A stretch of 64,000 nucleotides of DNA from Eunapius fragilis (GCA_963681505.1 OY811987.1:1633066-1697065), one strand, 5' to 3'. Positions 1 to 12,000 are shown, numbered from the stretch's first letter. The notes: a model not told the origin generated them from the sequence alone. Numbers and translations: made by a program.

Positions 1-739
1 TCAGTTCTCGAACAAACTCTATCTCTTTGAGAGCAGAATAAACTCCAAGTGAGTACTTGGACACTTCCTTCTCCAGACTGTACCACATGTACAGACTGAC
101 AATGCCCTTTGGGACTATATCAATCAGACTAACAGCCACAAGCTTTCCATCCAATCGATACAATTGGTCTTACTCAATCCCATCCACTGTCTGATTCCCT
201 ATTGGGCTATTGACAGCATGTTCTCGATAATGATAATCCAAAGCCAGATGCTTATCATGGCGTCCCACCATGAAACCATTGTACAGCTCATGGGATTCTT
301 GGGAGTACTGTGCTGGCACTGTCTCCACAGTTAGACGGCCAACTGGCATCCTCCTCATGACCTTAGCGAAGCTCTTGTGTGAATGATAGTCAAAATCCCT
401 CACCAGAACCCTGGTCTCCCACAGAGAACACCTGACATCATGACACTGAGTGGTCCGGTACAGCTTGACTCCGCCTCTCCTAAACCATCCGTAGTCGATG
501 AGTTGTTGATACTGCTCGAGAGTAAGTCCGTGGGGACGTACAATCAGGTTGTCATACTGACTCTCGTTGACGTGGCAGCCGCACGAGATGGCCTGGGTAC
601 CGTCAATCTGCCCTATACGCAGTAGGGGTTTGTGCATGCTCAGTCCAAGAGAAGTCAGCTGTTGTATGCAGGTCTGGTCCAGCACAGGTGCAAGAGGAAT
701 GCACTGGCCCAGACCACTAGGTGCTGGGTCAGAGCTGAC
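1..739 (-). pseudogene. ATE1: ATE1-like arginyl-tRNA--protein transferase segment (3' part runs off window start)
   Basis: ATE1 moves arginine from Arg-tRNA to acidic N-termini (N-degron pathway). Read on the minus strand, the segment has a Cys-containing N-terminal element (CGCHVNES, where ATE1 usually has CGYC), then LTLEQYQQLIDYGWFRRGG, which matches the family pattern T..DYQ.LID.GWRRSG, a Cys pair region, and KSFAKVMRRM. The C-terminal half reads QLYRLDGKLVAVSLIDI and LGVYSALKEIEFVREL, both typical of the ATE C-terminal domain. Between the halves the frame hits an in-frame TAA near 172, just before the YRLDGK block. The N-terminal limit is uncertain: a 40-bp stretch at 740-779 has GT/AG borders but is very short for an intron, and the armadillo-like gene lies immediately upstream. 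It may be a pseudogene, or the stop may be a sequence error. Family call is good; status is uncertain. Confidence 0.6.
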
Positions 740-779
740 CTTTGGGGGCCAGCAATATTGTGTATCAAGAGCCAACAAC

Positions 780-2643
780 CAGGTATGGGTTCCCCTGGGA
801 TGTTATGCTGTTGAGGAAAAGCCGTTCTACGAGCGTGGTGGCAACGGCACTCAGACCTTGCACATGTGTGTTATTCTTGGCTCTGACGATCACATTGATA
901 TCTACAGCCTTACGGATAACTGGGATCATGTCGTCCAGCTGGATCAACTGTAAGAACACGAGGGCTGCGTTCATCAGGATGTAACCATCCTGTTTATCAG
1001 GCAGAAACTCATTCACTGTACGCACAATACCAAAAACATCCTCAACAGCACACTTGTTGTCAGAAGGCAACATTAGATTGGCCAGAAAACCAAGTGCACG
1101 TGAGACCAAATAGGAAATGCTGTGGTGAACTATCAAGACACTCATGAGTGTTTGGGTACAACCCGATGCTACAAGTGTTTTCTTAACAGTGTCATCCTCG
1201 AACAAAACCATCAGCATCAAACAGCATGCACCCATGACGTTGGTGTCTTCTGTCATTGGATTATTCGTCACCAGATCTAGCCAGATATGGTGGTAATTCT
1301 TCTCTATCAAGTATGCACCTTGCGTACATAGCACGCAATATTGGAGAGGGCAGTGACAATGCACCTGAGGATCAAACGAGAGTTGACCCTTTTGATTTGT
1401 ACAAGCTTCTCAACGTAGCCCACCCTGTAAAGTTCCAAGCAGGTTTCCTTATCAAGTATGTTTTCAAACAGTGTGACGCATAGATTGGTGACTACCTGAG
1501 CCGAATTGACTGTCTTCTGCAGATTTGCAGTTCTCAGGTGATCAGCAATGAAGTCACAGAGGCCACATTTCACGACAACAGTCATGTCCACCTTGGTGTC
1601 CTTGTACAACTGCACGAGACCAGAGAGCAGACAGATTTCACGTATTGCTTTGCAGGTGGGATCAACACAAACATACAGATTTAGCCTTGCACAATCTAAA
1701 AACATGCCAATGATACTGAAACCGGCTGTTACAGACTTAAAGGGGGGCTATAGGTATCATCATCAACAGCAAACTGAAAGTGCATTCCATTGTGCTGCTC
1801 CAAGAACCTGATGTGATGATGGCTACAAGGGCACCCACAAGATCAGGAAAAACTAAACATCTGCCTTTGAAATCTAGGTTGACTATGCAAGTGTCTTTTA
1901 AAAAGGAAATGACTAAATCTGAGAGGGAGGAGCTGCCACACCCCAGTGCTGAAACAGCTGCACCCATGATGTCATCAGATACTCGGGCCTGCTTGCCCAT
2001 ACGCCGGCTGTGGACGGCCAACAGCCTCCACATGTGAATCTGCACAGCTATGGACGTTGAGGTAGGCTGCATGCAGGCAATGGCGGCCAAGGAGTTAGCC
2101 AAGGTCTCGTTCCAGGCGGTGGTGATGGATGCTGTGCTGGTCTCTGCAATGGTCACCATGCATGCCAGCAGGGCCTCTAGTTGGACCAGTTCCATTTGAG
2201 CGTACTGCTCAAGAAGTTGATAAAGCTGACACTCGATGCCCATCTGCTCAAGCTCTTTCAGCTGGTTCCTGTCCAGCACTGCCAAGATGGCTCTCAGAAA
2301 TGTGTTGCAGCTGCTGAACACCATGGTGTCATTTTTATCTTCTCTAAATCAAGGGCCACCTTAATTAAAGCTGATAGCCCACTGCCATAGGTACTCCAAG
2401 GTCACCCCACAGGAACGCAGCAAAGACAAGTGCCTTGTGACAAAGAATGGGGCTTTTGGTGACCACAGTGCCCAGAGCTTCTCTCTGGAGGGTGGTGAGT
2501 GTTTCAGTGTTGTCTGGAGTGATGAGGAAGGGCTTGCAGAGTGGCATGGCATCAAAGACCAGGGTGTAAACACTTTCATCTCTAGGATGTGTTTTCAGGA
2601 GTCTCAGCATAGCATCAAGAAGCCTGAGAGTTTCGTAAGGCAA
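780..2643 (-). pseudogene. Armadillo/HEAT-like repeat protein, frame broken by several 1-nt indels
   Basis: Minus-strand coding sequence continues over almost 1.9 kb but jumps frame near 2,395, 2,345, 1,742 and 1,330. Pieces read as helical repeat protein: LLDAMLRLLK, QLEALLACMVTIAETS, GLVQLYKDTKVDMTVVVKCG, RCIVTALSNIACY, CTQTLMSVLIVHHSISYLVS and SRALGFLANLML. These leucine/alanine-rich helices with GxxxxLVxLL-like spacing are armadillo-like. At least one jump (about 1,742) falls in a run of six C, which suggests base-calling slippage. The downstream ATE1-like segment starts within about 40 bp, so a fusion or a read-through neighbour is possible. I cannot name the orthologue. Either a recent pseudogene or a gene with uncorrected indel errors. 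Confidence 0.5.
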
Positions 2644-2648
2644 GTGGG

Positions 2649-2812
2649 AGGGTAAGAAGAAAGAGTGGGCAGAGGGTACAGGGAGGAAGAGGAAAATGAA
2701 AGAATGAGGATGGGTGGGAAGGTTAGGAGATGGAAGGAGAGGGGAAGGAGAGGTGGGGGAGTTGACAGGTTAGGGATTGAGGAGGGTAAAGGGGAGGAGG
2801 GTGGAATGTTAA
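2649..2812 (+). repeat. Polypurine tract
   Basis: About 160 bp almost entirely of G and A on the plus strand, with GGGAGG/GGAAGGAGAGG blocks. No coding signal. It could form unusual DNA structure, but nothing ties it to a gene. Confidence 0.6.
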
Positions 2813-3999
2813 ATCATGGGAAATAGGCCACTCCAAACTAGTCTTTAGTTTCCTGTCCACCCGCATATTAAATAGCCCACGTCTAAAACTTATATTATTG
2901 CCATACGTTTGTATTATGAAATGTCAACCTTAATTATACGTTTGTATTATCAAATGTCAACCTTAATTTTAGAATCATCTGCTTATGTGTCATTTTGCAA
3001 TTGTCAGCTAATTGCCAATTGAGAATGAAAAAGAAAGAAACTTAACTCTGTTGGTTGTATTTGTATTTTATCCTATATCAACGGTTATTATAATCCTTTT
3101 GTAGAGACGGTTATATTATTTGGTGAATTTCAACTATCTCCGTATAAAGAAAGGTTTACCCGCTACAACAAAATATGGTTCCAAACCTTTGCACTTATCG
3201 ATTGTCATATAATCCGCCATGGTTATGGTCCTGTAAGAAACTGACCAGCAGCCAATACGCGAAGGTCGGGCTACGCCCAACTAGAGAGCTAGGACGTGTA
3301 AAAATAGCGACCGCAAGTATATTTCCAACCTCTCACTTGACTTTTGAGGTTTCAATGAAAAAGGCCCTACCCAGAGCCTAAAATTTGAAGAAGTTGGACG
3401 GTTAACACGCAAGACGCTAGCACACATCATTAGGCGTGGAGCGAGAGTGGTACTGAGGGCAGCGGCGTCCTATATGCCACGCCCTTCGTGCTCCTTGCGA
3501 TAAACAGTTTTAATTAATCGTTTCTGAGCGATTGCCTTGTACAGTTATTGCGAACTGGGCGTATGAATTGGTAAATATTTTTATGGTTGGTCACCATGCA
3601 ACTACACTATCATAAATGTTCACTAACCAGTGTTACTGGACTGAACGGGGAGTTGGGTACGGTACAACTGAATATGGTGGACCCAGGCTATAATGACGTA
3701 AGCATTATCGCATATACTATGTATAAAGGCTGGGCAGCAGGTCGATAATTATGGCCGAATTTAAAAGAGCGGTGGGAGTGGCTACAGCACTAGAGATATT
3801 TTACATAATTTGTATGCGTGTACTATATGGGCATGTGTGTGAACATGTATTTGATGAGGTTATTTTTCTTGGTAGGGTGTTGCAGTTGATGAATTAACAA
3901 TTATGTGAAAGCTATGTCACACCACATGCATCCACAGCTGTGTGTTACACCTTTGTGTTCAGGGGTCCCAGGCATTTCAATAACAGTCACACTGCACAC
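2813..3999. other. Intergenic, no recognised feature
   Basis: AT-rich sequence with only short open frames and no recognised protein, RNA gene or transposon end. A short direct repeat (ATACGTTTGTATTAT, near 2,903 and 2,937) is present. I looked here for the missing 5' exons of the TRPT1 pseudogene at 4,451 and found none. Confidence 0.4.
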
Positions 4000-4046
4000 A
4001 CAACGCACACCCACGTACACACATGCACACACATACGTACACACAC

Positions 4047-4084
<38 letters not shown>

Positions 4085-4138
4085 ACACATGCACGCACAC
4101 TACACACACATGGACACACACACACTCACACACACACA
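4000..4138 (+). repeat. (CA)n microsatellite
   Basis: Interrupted CA/CACG dinucleotide array. A comparable CA array lies at the same relative position upstream of the homologous TRPT1 exon at 19,453, so the microsatellite appears to belong to the duplicated segment. His/Thr-repeat open frames here are repeat translations, not genes. Confidence 0.9.
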
Positions 4139-4739
4139 GAGGCCATTTCACAACGCTGTTCTTCTGTGCATGATGCTTGCATGTATCCATTGATAATTGC
4201 CACCTCTAGCGACCACATTATGTAGGTGTTAGTTATTAGGGTAGCCCCTTTGGCCCCTTTGGGTTTCATGATAACATCTATGGTCCATTTTTCACCGCGT
4301 GCTTCTCAAATCTGACCCCAAAACTCACCCATCTCTCCAAAAACCCTTTTGCAATGTTTTGTGTGTGTGCCACATTGTACCTCCTGGTGCCACCTCTGGT
4401 GCATCATCCCAAGTACCTAGTATTATTTGTCACCAGGTAACTTCATTAAGGTTGATGACCTGGAGCTTACTCCAATACTGGATGCTGATGGGACACCTGT
4501 TGTGGTCCATGGCACTTACAAAGATGCGTGGAGCTGTATCAAATGCAAAGTATGCGTAATGTTACCATGACAACATAAGTGAAATGTGCACATGTGACAT
4601 GCTCCACCCTCCTAGGGTTTAAGCCGGATGCAATGAAATGACGTCCATTTCTCTCCTGGCCTTCCTAGGGATACAGGGGTTATCAGTGGTGAGCTCATGT
4701 GCGCCATTCACCACGTTGATATAATTGAAAACAGATAGA

Positions 4740-5003
4740 GCAAGTAATACAAACACTCTACGAGAACGCTGGTGGCATATAGGATTGGAAGACAATAGTG
4801 GTGTAAAAAGGAAGGAAACAAGGGTCTAATAAGAAGGAGATATGTAATAGTCCTATATTTCGCACACAAATATAATGTCCTACAAATGCATGGGCGAAAT
4901 AGGACTATTACATTTCCCTTCTTATTAAACCCTAGTTTCCTCCTTTTTTTACAACCCCACCAACTTTCTCATAGAGAATGTTTTTATTACTTGTTACATG
5001 ATT
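4740..5003. mobile_element. Foldback MITE, diverged copy
   Basis: Inverted-repeat element related to the perfect foldback at 36,149. The left arm carries GGTGGCATATAGGATTGGAAG and AATAGTCCTATATTTCGCAC; the right arm carries the complementary series ending in TTCTCATAGAGAATG. Arms are about 110-130 bp with scattered mismatches and indels, and there is no coding capacity. It sits in the intron between exons 4 and 5 of the TRPT1 pseudogene. Confidence 0.75.
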
Positions 5004-5026
5004 TTTTTTAATTAAACAAATTCTCA

Positions 5027-5135
5027 TCGTATATAGAATACATAATACATTTAGACATATGGGGCAAAAACAATAAAAATATTACACATTAAATAAAAAT
5101 GATAATGACATGAGCTATTTAAGCATGACTTTCAG
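5027..5135 (-). repeat. Uninterrupted copy of the repeat that hosts the 6.6-kb retrotransposon
   Basis: The reverse complement of this segment matches 6,570-6,612 and, directly continuing, 8,971-9,035. The two matching halves at 6.6 and 9.0 kb are separated by the retrotransposon, while here they are continuous. It therefore serves as an empty-site reference. Confidence 0.75.
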
Positions 5136-5524
5136 GCAGAGTTACATGATTGACGAAGTAGGATATGGTTCCAAAAAAGTTATATTGGGCCGAACTATTG
5201 TTAATAACTTACTCATTTTTGTAGCACACATTAAACTAAATTCTTTTGTACATTTGTTATGACAGGGATGAGGTCCTCTTGTGAAGTACTGATATTTATT
5301 AACCTTCCCAAAGCTTTGGCCGGTCAGCAGTGCACGTATATTGGTAAATTTTGATTCCATAGTGTCTACACACCAGATAGCCTGAAATTCTATCGACCTG
5401 CTACTAACAATGTTATTTTAAGCCCTGGGAACCATGAGTGCATCATCCCACCAGAGTATTTTGCAGAGGTCAGAGTGTATCGATCTGGTATGTTGTGTCT
5501 TCAACTTGTGACCACATAAATACT

Positions 5525-5820
5525 CAGAGGCGGATCCAGGGGGGGGGGGGGGTTGGGGGGTTGCAACTCCCCCTTTCAAACCCGTAGTGAATAATTATCA
5601 TTAGTAATAATTAAGAATTATTGCGAAGTAAAGATGGCTGAAATTCGTAATACAACTGCAGCTCTGCGAGGAAACAAACGGCAAGGCAGTATTATGTAGT
5701 GTTGTGCGCATGATATAATAAAAAAGCGTTGGCGGTTGGGGCTCTGCCCCAGACCCCTCCCCCGCTTCATGAATATTAATTAGCAACCCCCCCTTTCCTG
5801 TAATCCTGGATCCGCCCCTG
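5525..5820. mobile_element. MITE with CAG(A/T)GGCGGATCCAGG ends and 5-bp TSD
   Basis: Starts CAGAGGCGGATCCAGG followed by a poly-G run and ends CCTGGATCCGCCCCTG. ATACT flanks both sides (5,520-5,524 and 5,821-5,825). The homologous intron of the other TRPT1 copy (near 20,372) reads through without the element, which confirms the insertion. No coding capacity. The end sequence and 5-bp duplication suggest a non-autonomous hAT5-like element (inference). Confidence 0.8.
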
Positions 5821-5825
5821 ATACT

Positions 5826-6612
5826 TGCTACTTTCCTCAATTCAGGGTAAGTTCTATCAATGCGTTGACACCCCACAGGACTTATCTAAATTTTGTATTA
5901 TTAGTAATCATTTATTTGAATTAAAGATACCAATACAATGTGAGTAATAAAACAGTACCTCTAACCCCCCTTCCCCCCCCCCCCCCCCTCCAAAAAAAAA
6001 GAATTGTTCCTTGGATTGTCCCTTTGTATAGCCACTGAAAGGCACTGGAGCAACTTTTAGTGTCACCAGTGTGGCTGAGAGCCTGCAACCTAGCTCTCTC
6101 ACAAAGATCATGGAAATAGGACCAAGTACTCCTGATGTTTCAAAGGCAATAGGGTGTGAAACATATGCCTGGATGTCCCTCCGAATACGCAGAATTTAGT
6201 ACATGTTTCAAGCCTTGTTACCAAATACGTGTACATGCATGGATAAATTAGCTGATTGGCGTGCCTTTTATTGCTAAATCATTTGTGCCACAAATCACTG
6301 TGCAGTGTGTCATTTGTAGTAATAGATACAATGTAGATTTGTATTCGACATAACTCTATTTCAGAAAGTAATGACACTTAAATCATGGCAAATAAAGTAA
6401 CGTGATAAACCTCTTAATAATCATAATAATAATAATTGGGATGGATGAGAGCACGACTGTCTTTTGCAATCCTCAGAGCAACAAACTTTTGTCTGAGGGG
6501 CTCCCGCACCAAATGGAGGAGAGCGTTTGGAATGGATGATGGAGCAGGGTTACCTAGTATCTCTGCCTGAACGTCATGCTTAAATAGTTCATGTCATTAT
6601 CATTTTTATTTA
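5826..6612. other. Intergenic with C/A homopolymer and (TAA)n
   Basis: Contains a poly-C then poly-A run (about 5,964-6,000) and a short TAA microsatellite (about 6,418-6,438). No gene recognised. The last 45 bp belong to the repeat into which the retrotransposon inserted. Confidence 0.5.
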
Positions 6613-8970
6613 ACCTAACAATAGTGAAACATGGAAACTTTTAGTGGCTAAACATCCTGAGTGTCCTTGTCCTTCTGTTCCCACCTTACCATCTATGGAC
6701 ACTGTGATCCCTCATGACCTTAATCTCATGGCTGTCCTTAGGTCTTTTCCAAAGCTAACATCAGCTGGACCGTCAGGGCTTCGCATTCAGCACATCATTG
6801 ATGCATCAGAGGTGCCCCTTCAGACACCCATCCTTCAGTCTCTGAGGGCTGTCATCAACCTTCTTGCAGCTGGCAGAGCTCCATCTGAGGTTTCCACTTT
6901 TCTTGCTGGTGGCAGTTTAACTGCCCTTAACAAGTCTAAATCTGGTAGTCCCCTTGATGTCAGACCTATTGCTGTAGGTGAAAGCCTACGTCGCCTGACC
7001 AGCAAATGCCTTTGTGCGGCAGTGAAAGGGAAGGCAGCAGAATTTTTTAAACCACATTAGTTTGGTGTTGCTTGCAGCAATGGTGCAGAGAAGATTGCCC
7101 ATGGCTTGAGAGCGTGTGTTAATAAGTATTGGCTGGATGATGACTTCGTTGTCCTTAAGGTGGACATGAAGAACGCCTTCAATATGGTCTCACGGGAGGC
7201 AATCCTCTCAGAGTGCAGCAAATACTTCTCTGAGCTGCTCCCTTGGGCCATCTGGTGTTACAGTCAGCATCCCATTCTGTGGCATCCTTTGGGCAGCTTA
7301 CATTCGGAACAAGGGGTTCAGCAGGGGGATCCTCTTGGTCCTCTGCTCTTCTCCCTGGTTTTAAACAAAGCAGTGTCAGAAATCGCCACTAATTCTATGT
7401 GTGCAGATTTGTCCTACCATGCCTGGTACCTGGATGATGGTGTGCTGGCTGGTCCCAGGTCTGCTGTTCTTCAAGCTCTCTCTATCATACAAGAGTTTGG
7501 TCCTCCTAATGGTCTCATTGTAAACTTTCCTAAATGTGAGATATTTAGCAAACATGATGTCAGTCCTTTTCCTCCAGAAATGAAAAGATCATCTCACCCT
7601 AATATTGTTATTTTGGGCATCCCGATTGGTGACAAGGCTTTTTGCACCACCTTCATTTCGGAAAAACATGATGAGGCCAAAGCTCTTCTGCTCAAACTAG
7701 AGGAAGTAAGTGCAGTCGACCCACATGTGGCCTTTACCCTCCTACGTCAATGTGCGGGATTCTGCAGGCTGGCCCACCTTGCTCATGGCACGCCACCCTC
7801 TCAGGCTATATCAGCCCTTGAGGCCTTTGATCATGACATCCGAGCTACCTTCTCCAAGTGCACAGCAGTGGACACCTCCAATCAGGCCTGGCATCAGGCA
7901 GAACTCAGCTTAGGCAGGGGTGGCCTGGGCTGCGCTCCCTGAGTCGGCATTCACCAGCTGCTTACATCGCCTCTCTGAGCTCCTCTGGTGCTGGTCCATT
8001 GTCCCAAGAACACCTTATCCATGCAGTTGAGTTGTTTAACTCACTTGTACCTTTATCTGAGGCGGTCAGCATAGAGGAGGTGTTAACATCCCCTTTCCAT
8101 CAAAAGGTGCTGTCCTGCAAGATTGACAACCATCTGTTTAATACACTCTATGAGCAATCTTCTGCCGCAAATAGAGCACGCCTTCTCTCTGTCTCCTCCC
8201 CTCACGCTGCATCTTGGGTGTCAGTCATTCCCTCCGAGGGGCTAGGCCTTCATCTCCAGCCTTCAGAGTTCCAGGTGGCCATTAAGTGGTGGCTGGGCCT
8301 AGACACCTCATGTGGCTCAATTTGTCCTCTGTGTCCTGGGAAAGTACTTGATCCCCTTGGCCATCATGCACTCACCTGCAAGCGTGGTGGAGATGTAGTA
8401 ACCCGTCACAATAAACTACGTGACACCCTTGCTGAGACCTGTCGCAGGGCCCACCTGAGTGTTAAGGTGGAGGCAGGAAGTAACCTCTCCAAAGACCATG
8501 GCCACACTCGCCCTGCAGACATCCTAGTACCCAACTGGTCTTTGGGTAAGCCAGCAGCCTTTGACTTGTCTGTGACGTCACCGCTTAACTCCAATAATTT
8601 ACTTGAAGCTGGATTCGGAGCAGGTCAGGCTGCCAGAGCTACCGAGGAAAGGAAGCATGAAGAAAATGATGCCAAATGCAAGGAACTAGGGTGGGTTTGC
8701 GTCCCCATGGTGGTTGAGGCATATGGTGCTTGGGGGACAGAAGCAATGGAGTCTTTTTCTCTTCTGGCTTCTCGCCTTGCACTAGCTCCAACAGGGCTAA
8801 GGCTGAGGTCCTAGCTGCCTTATATGGGAGGCTGAACCTCATACTAGTTAGAGCCAATACCACAGCCATCCTCTCCAGGTGTTTTGTCCCTGTCTAGTAC
8901 CTATAGTAGGGTGCATTTAATTACCTTACTGCTGTATATTCGTGTATTCATGTTTTATATAATAATAATA
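6613..8970 (+). mobile_element. 5'-truncated non-LTR retrotransposon with restriction-like endonuclease
   Basis: Boundaries come from comparison with the uninterrupted repeat copy at 5,027-5,135: the target breaks after TTTTTATTTA at about 6,612 and resumes at ATGTGTAAT at about 8,971. The element ends with an (AAT)n-like tail, typical of target-primed reverse transcription. It encodes a reverse transcriptase followed by a zinc-binding motif and a PD-(D/E)xK-type endonuclease region, the order seen in RLE non-LTR clades (R2/NeSL/HERO/Utopia type). No long terminal repeats flank it. The exact clade is not resolved. Confidence 0.75.
6644..8897 (+). pseudogene. Reverse transcriptase-endonuclease of the non-LTR element, decayed
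   Basis: Retrotransposon polymerase that would copy its own RNA at a nicked target. Visible motifs: DFVVLKVDMKNAFNMVSR (RT motif A), QQGDPLGPLLFSL (motif B), YLDDG near 7,426 (catalytic YxDD), then GRGGLG and LRSLSRHSPAAYIAS. A zinc-type motif CPLCPGKVLDPLGHHALTC lies near 8,325, and RPADILVPNW followed by AAFDLSV near 8,510-8,575 fits the restriction-like endonuclease core. Lesions: an in-frame TAG at 7,058-7,060, a one-base loss near 7,931 (GLG to RS junction) and another near 8,778, after which the C-terminus continues in a new frame to TAG at 8,895-8,897. The upstream part of ORF is missing. Confidence 0.8.
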
Positions 8971-11900
8971 ATGTGTAATATTATTATTGCTTTTGCCCCA
9001 TATGTCTAAATGTATTATGTATTCTATATACTATTTCCCCCTGATTTTAAGAATGCCTGTACATCTCACGCGAAAAAATAAATAAATTATATATACATAA
9101 TTATATATATATAATTTTTTTTTTAACAAGGTCAAGATACACTCTACGATAATGAAGACCTAAATTAGCAAGACGATAAGTATAGCTCATAGTAGGCAGC
9201 TTTAACACATTTAATGTCTTATATGAGCCATGGATTTATTCAATCAAACCCTCAGATCCAGAAGGTGAATAAACTTGTCTGGGTTCGAGTGTGGGAACGA
9301 GCAGGGTTATTTTTGTACTCTGGGCCAAGTTTTGCTACATATCCAAATTCACTCTATAAAGTCCAACTCAATTTACAGGGGAATATTGTATTTTGCTAAT
9401 TGCACACTAAAAATCCTACAATCATGGAACTTTTGACTTACATACAGCAATCATATTCCTTATGGAACAGATCATGAAGGCCCCTTGCCAGGCAAACCAA
9501 ACGTAGATACCATTGTAGTGCCTAGAGTTAGTCATTTTATGTCTATTCAAATTCTGATTATTATGATTTATGTTTAACAATAGATTCCTTGGAACACAGC
9601 AGCAACTATGGAATTGACATTATATTATAGCAATTTGTAATATCTTAAGTGTAGGCTTGGGTGTAGTCGGAGCATGGCGTTTATTCTGTTTCTCGGATGC
9701 AGTTTTTAGTAATTTCATTCCACAATGTGGATCAATATGTTATTAGCTTAATTGGATTGGTGCACTTTCCTTACGCAGCCTTAAAACCACATGACCTCTG
9801 GAATGCGAGTCAGTACGTGAAAACACTACCTTTTAACAACTTTAGGGATAAGTTAACTTTTGTGTCAAAAATTGTTGATCACATGTAGTACTTAGCGATA
9901 TTTATGTGGTTAATTATAATTCAGTCTTTTGACATTTTTTCCTTAATATTTTTTATTACCATTCTTGAATGAAAGTAACGCTGAAAGCTTTTGAGGGAGT
10001 TTCTGCATATCAAATTCTTTGGTAAGATATTTATATGGATTTAGTCAAACACTGTAAATGGAATTCGTGCTTAAAATGAAAGATGCATGATTATCGACAT
10101 TGCATGCTTAAACTTTTAGTGGAGATGATACACTCAAACTTCTTAATGGACTGTAGCATATGTTTTTAACGAACCATGAAACCAGGCATGAATAGTTTTG
10201 TACCTTGTTCCTCCTTCATGCCAGAATATGTTGAGTAACCAAGCTTAGCTCTGGACTACTGATGATTGGACCATATCACCTCCCCTAACACCAATGTGTA
10301 CTAGGTGGTTTAACAGCTGCAGGCACCAAAGGATCATCTGAGGTGCAGTGCATGGACACTGTGTACCTGCTAAAGCCATCAAACAATCTATGATACGCTG
10401 GACACATGCCAATGCTCTGCATACATTGGCTGACAGACTAACAGGACATTTCAGCTTATTCAGGATGGATGGGTTGCTCTCTTCTGGCAGCGCAGCTGTG
10501 CCGGACAATTCAGGTCAGTACAAAAAAATGGGTGCTGTAGATTTAATGATTGCGACTTGTGCTATGCTTGGTGGTCAACCACTACCAGATGGATTTTCTT
10601 TTCCCTTTCCACCTTTTGCTTTGCTTCCAAGATCTGTGTGTAATGGTTAACTGTAACTGATGAGTATTATCTAACCAACTCTGCTCCCTCCTCTGTGTGT
10701 ACCACTAAATGAAATTCTTCTATATATACTGAATGCTTCTAAATGGCACTTGCATGATAATGTTGTTCAGAACATGCTTGTAACAGCTACTGGATGAACA
10801 CCAGGGACATCCTCATTGGCATGTGATGAAGTTGGGTTAGTCCCTGCATTTGTACACAGCTGCATTCTTTTTCTACCTTCAGCCTGTACTGTTCCCTGTG
10901 ATGTTATGCAATTATTGATGCGTGACGGGAATTATAAAGGAAAATCTAAATATACGAACGCTCTAAATATCCCTTGTCACCCTTTCTGAAATTTTGTCGT
11001 GCATGTAAAAAAAAAACTTGATCGCGCATGCTGAAACATTGTCCCATGCATCGTGAAACTTTTCTGAACCATGTGTGGCCATTCGAAACCACGTGTGATT
11101 TTTGGTACGGATTCCATACCATAGTCCATAGAAACGATTTTTAGACCAAATGAAGGGTTCATTATAAATATGCAAACGTCTTAAAGGTTTGGCATGTGAA
11201 TAAGTTCTTTGGTCGCTCTTTCTGAGAAATAGATGTACTCATTAGCTCGCCTTTGTCTGCAACGTCGCGTTTAGTTTGGTCTGGGGACCCGTCTAAGCTC
11301 ATCGATCGGGTCCCCAGGCTACTACTTTTCCTCCGTCTTCATTAATAGGATATCATAGAAATACGACTACCAATAATAACTTGTTTATAACATAATACCC
11401 GTTTGCAAATTGTGGACACCTCCGTAATATCGTAATGATAACGTCATTCCCTAATAGGCCTACAGCTGGCAACGTGCCTTATTAATACAAGTTCAGACAT
11501 AACAAAAACTATCGGTCTATTTGTGGCCCAATTCACATGGGCTTAGGGTTGTGTCTCGGCTATGAACAGTAAGTGTCGAAAGCAGCTACTTTGAGAAGGA
11601 CCATTTAACTTCGAAGCGCTTAAAAATCTGCTGCGCGTTTATAGGAGATGTCATAGACCGCTTGCGTGTGTGGAATATTGGTAACTGCATGCGCGCGTAG
11701 GGCTAGCGAGGGAAGTAATTTTGTCGTATGTTGGACTTAAAATAAGTATGGTATATGGCCCGCTCGTGATACAGCATTTAATTCCATGATCCAAACCATA
11801 TAGTTCTGAGATTGTAGATAATATACACATCATGTATGCACGTGCGTACGCGTATGCATGAATCTAGCTATCTCTCAAACTCATCTTATCGCGTGCAATC

Positions 11901-12000
11901 GAAGTTTCGTCTCGCGCTGCGTTCCTACATATTTCCTAGAAAATTATACTACCGGATATATGTATCAGATCGAGACAGAATAGTATCTCTGAAGTCGAAG
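8971..12000. other. Intergenic, AT-rich, no recognised gene
   Basis: Includes a TATATA stretch near 9,090, several short open frames without recognisable homology (for example 10,348-10,650 plus), and a short hairpin at 11,281-11,317 (stem CTGGGGACCCG / CGGGTCCCCAG). The final 100-150 bp is the presumed promoter and 5' UTR of TRPT1. Confidence 0.4.

Larger units (their letters stand above)
4451..5487 (+). pseudogene. TRPT1: TRPT1 (tRNA 2'-phosphotransferase) pseudogene, 3' exons only
   Basis: Four exons homologous to exons 3-6 of the gene at 12,001: 4,451-4,549 (VDDLELTPILDADGTPVVV, then HGTYKDAW), 4,616-4,688, 5,266-5,322 (GMRSSCEVLIFINLPKALAG) and 5,377-5,487 (NNVILSPGN, IIPPEYFAEV). Exons 3, 5 and 6 have exactly the same lengths as in the other copy and all GT/AG borders are kept. 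Exon 4 contains TGA in the block that reads RRNHIHF in the intact copy (here Q-stop-N-D-V-H-F), and the exons for the N-terminal catalytic RHGA/QRFALR region are absent. The exon that would follow starts with an immediate stop (near 5,840). Tpt1/KptA removes the 2'-phosphate left on spliced tRNA; this copy cannot encode it. It is a 5'-truncated duplicate, about 15 kb from its relative. Confidence 0.85.

Noticed and set aside
3901..4225. His/Thr- and Cys/Val-rich open frames over CA/GT tracts (also near 18,834-19,407, 30,944-31,337, 58,006-58,652)
   Set aside because: Translations of microsatellites in several frames; no coding evidence.
9214..10650. Short plus-strand open frames as genes
   Set aside because: No recognised domain, no convincing splice partners and no similarity to anything else in the window.
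11281..11317. Hairpin as a terminator or RNA gene
   Set aside because: An 11-bp stem alone, with no other RNA or element features.
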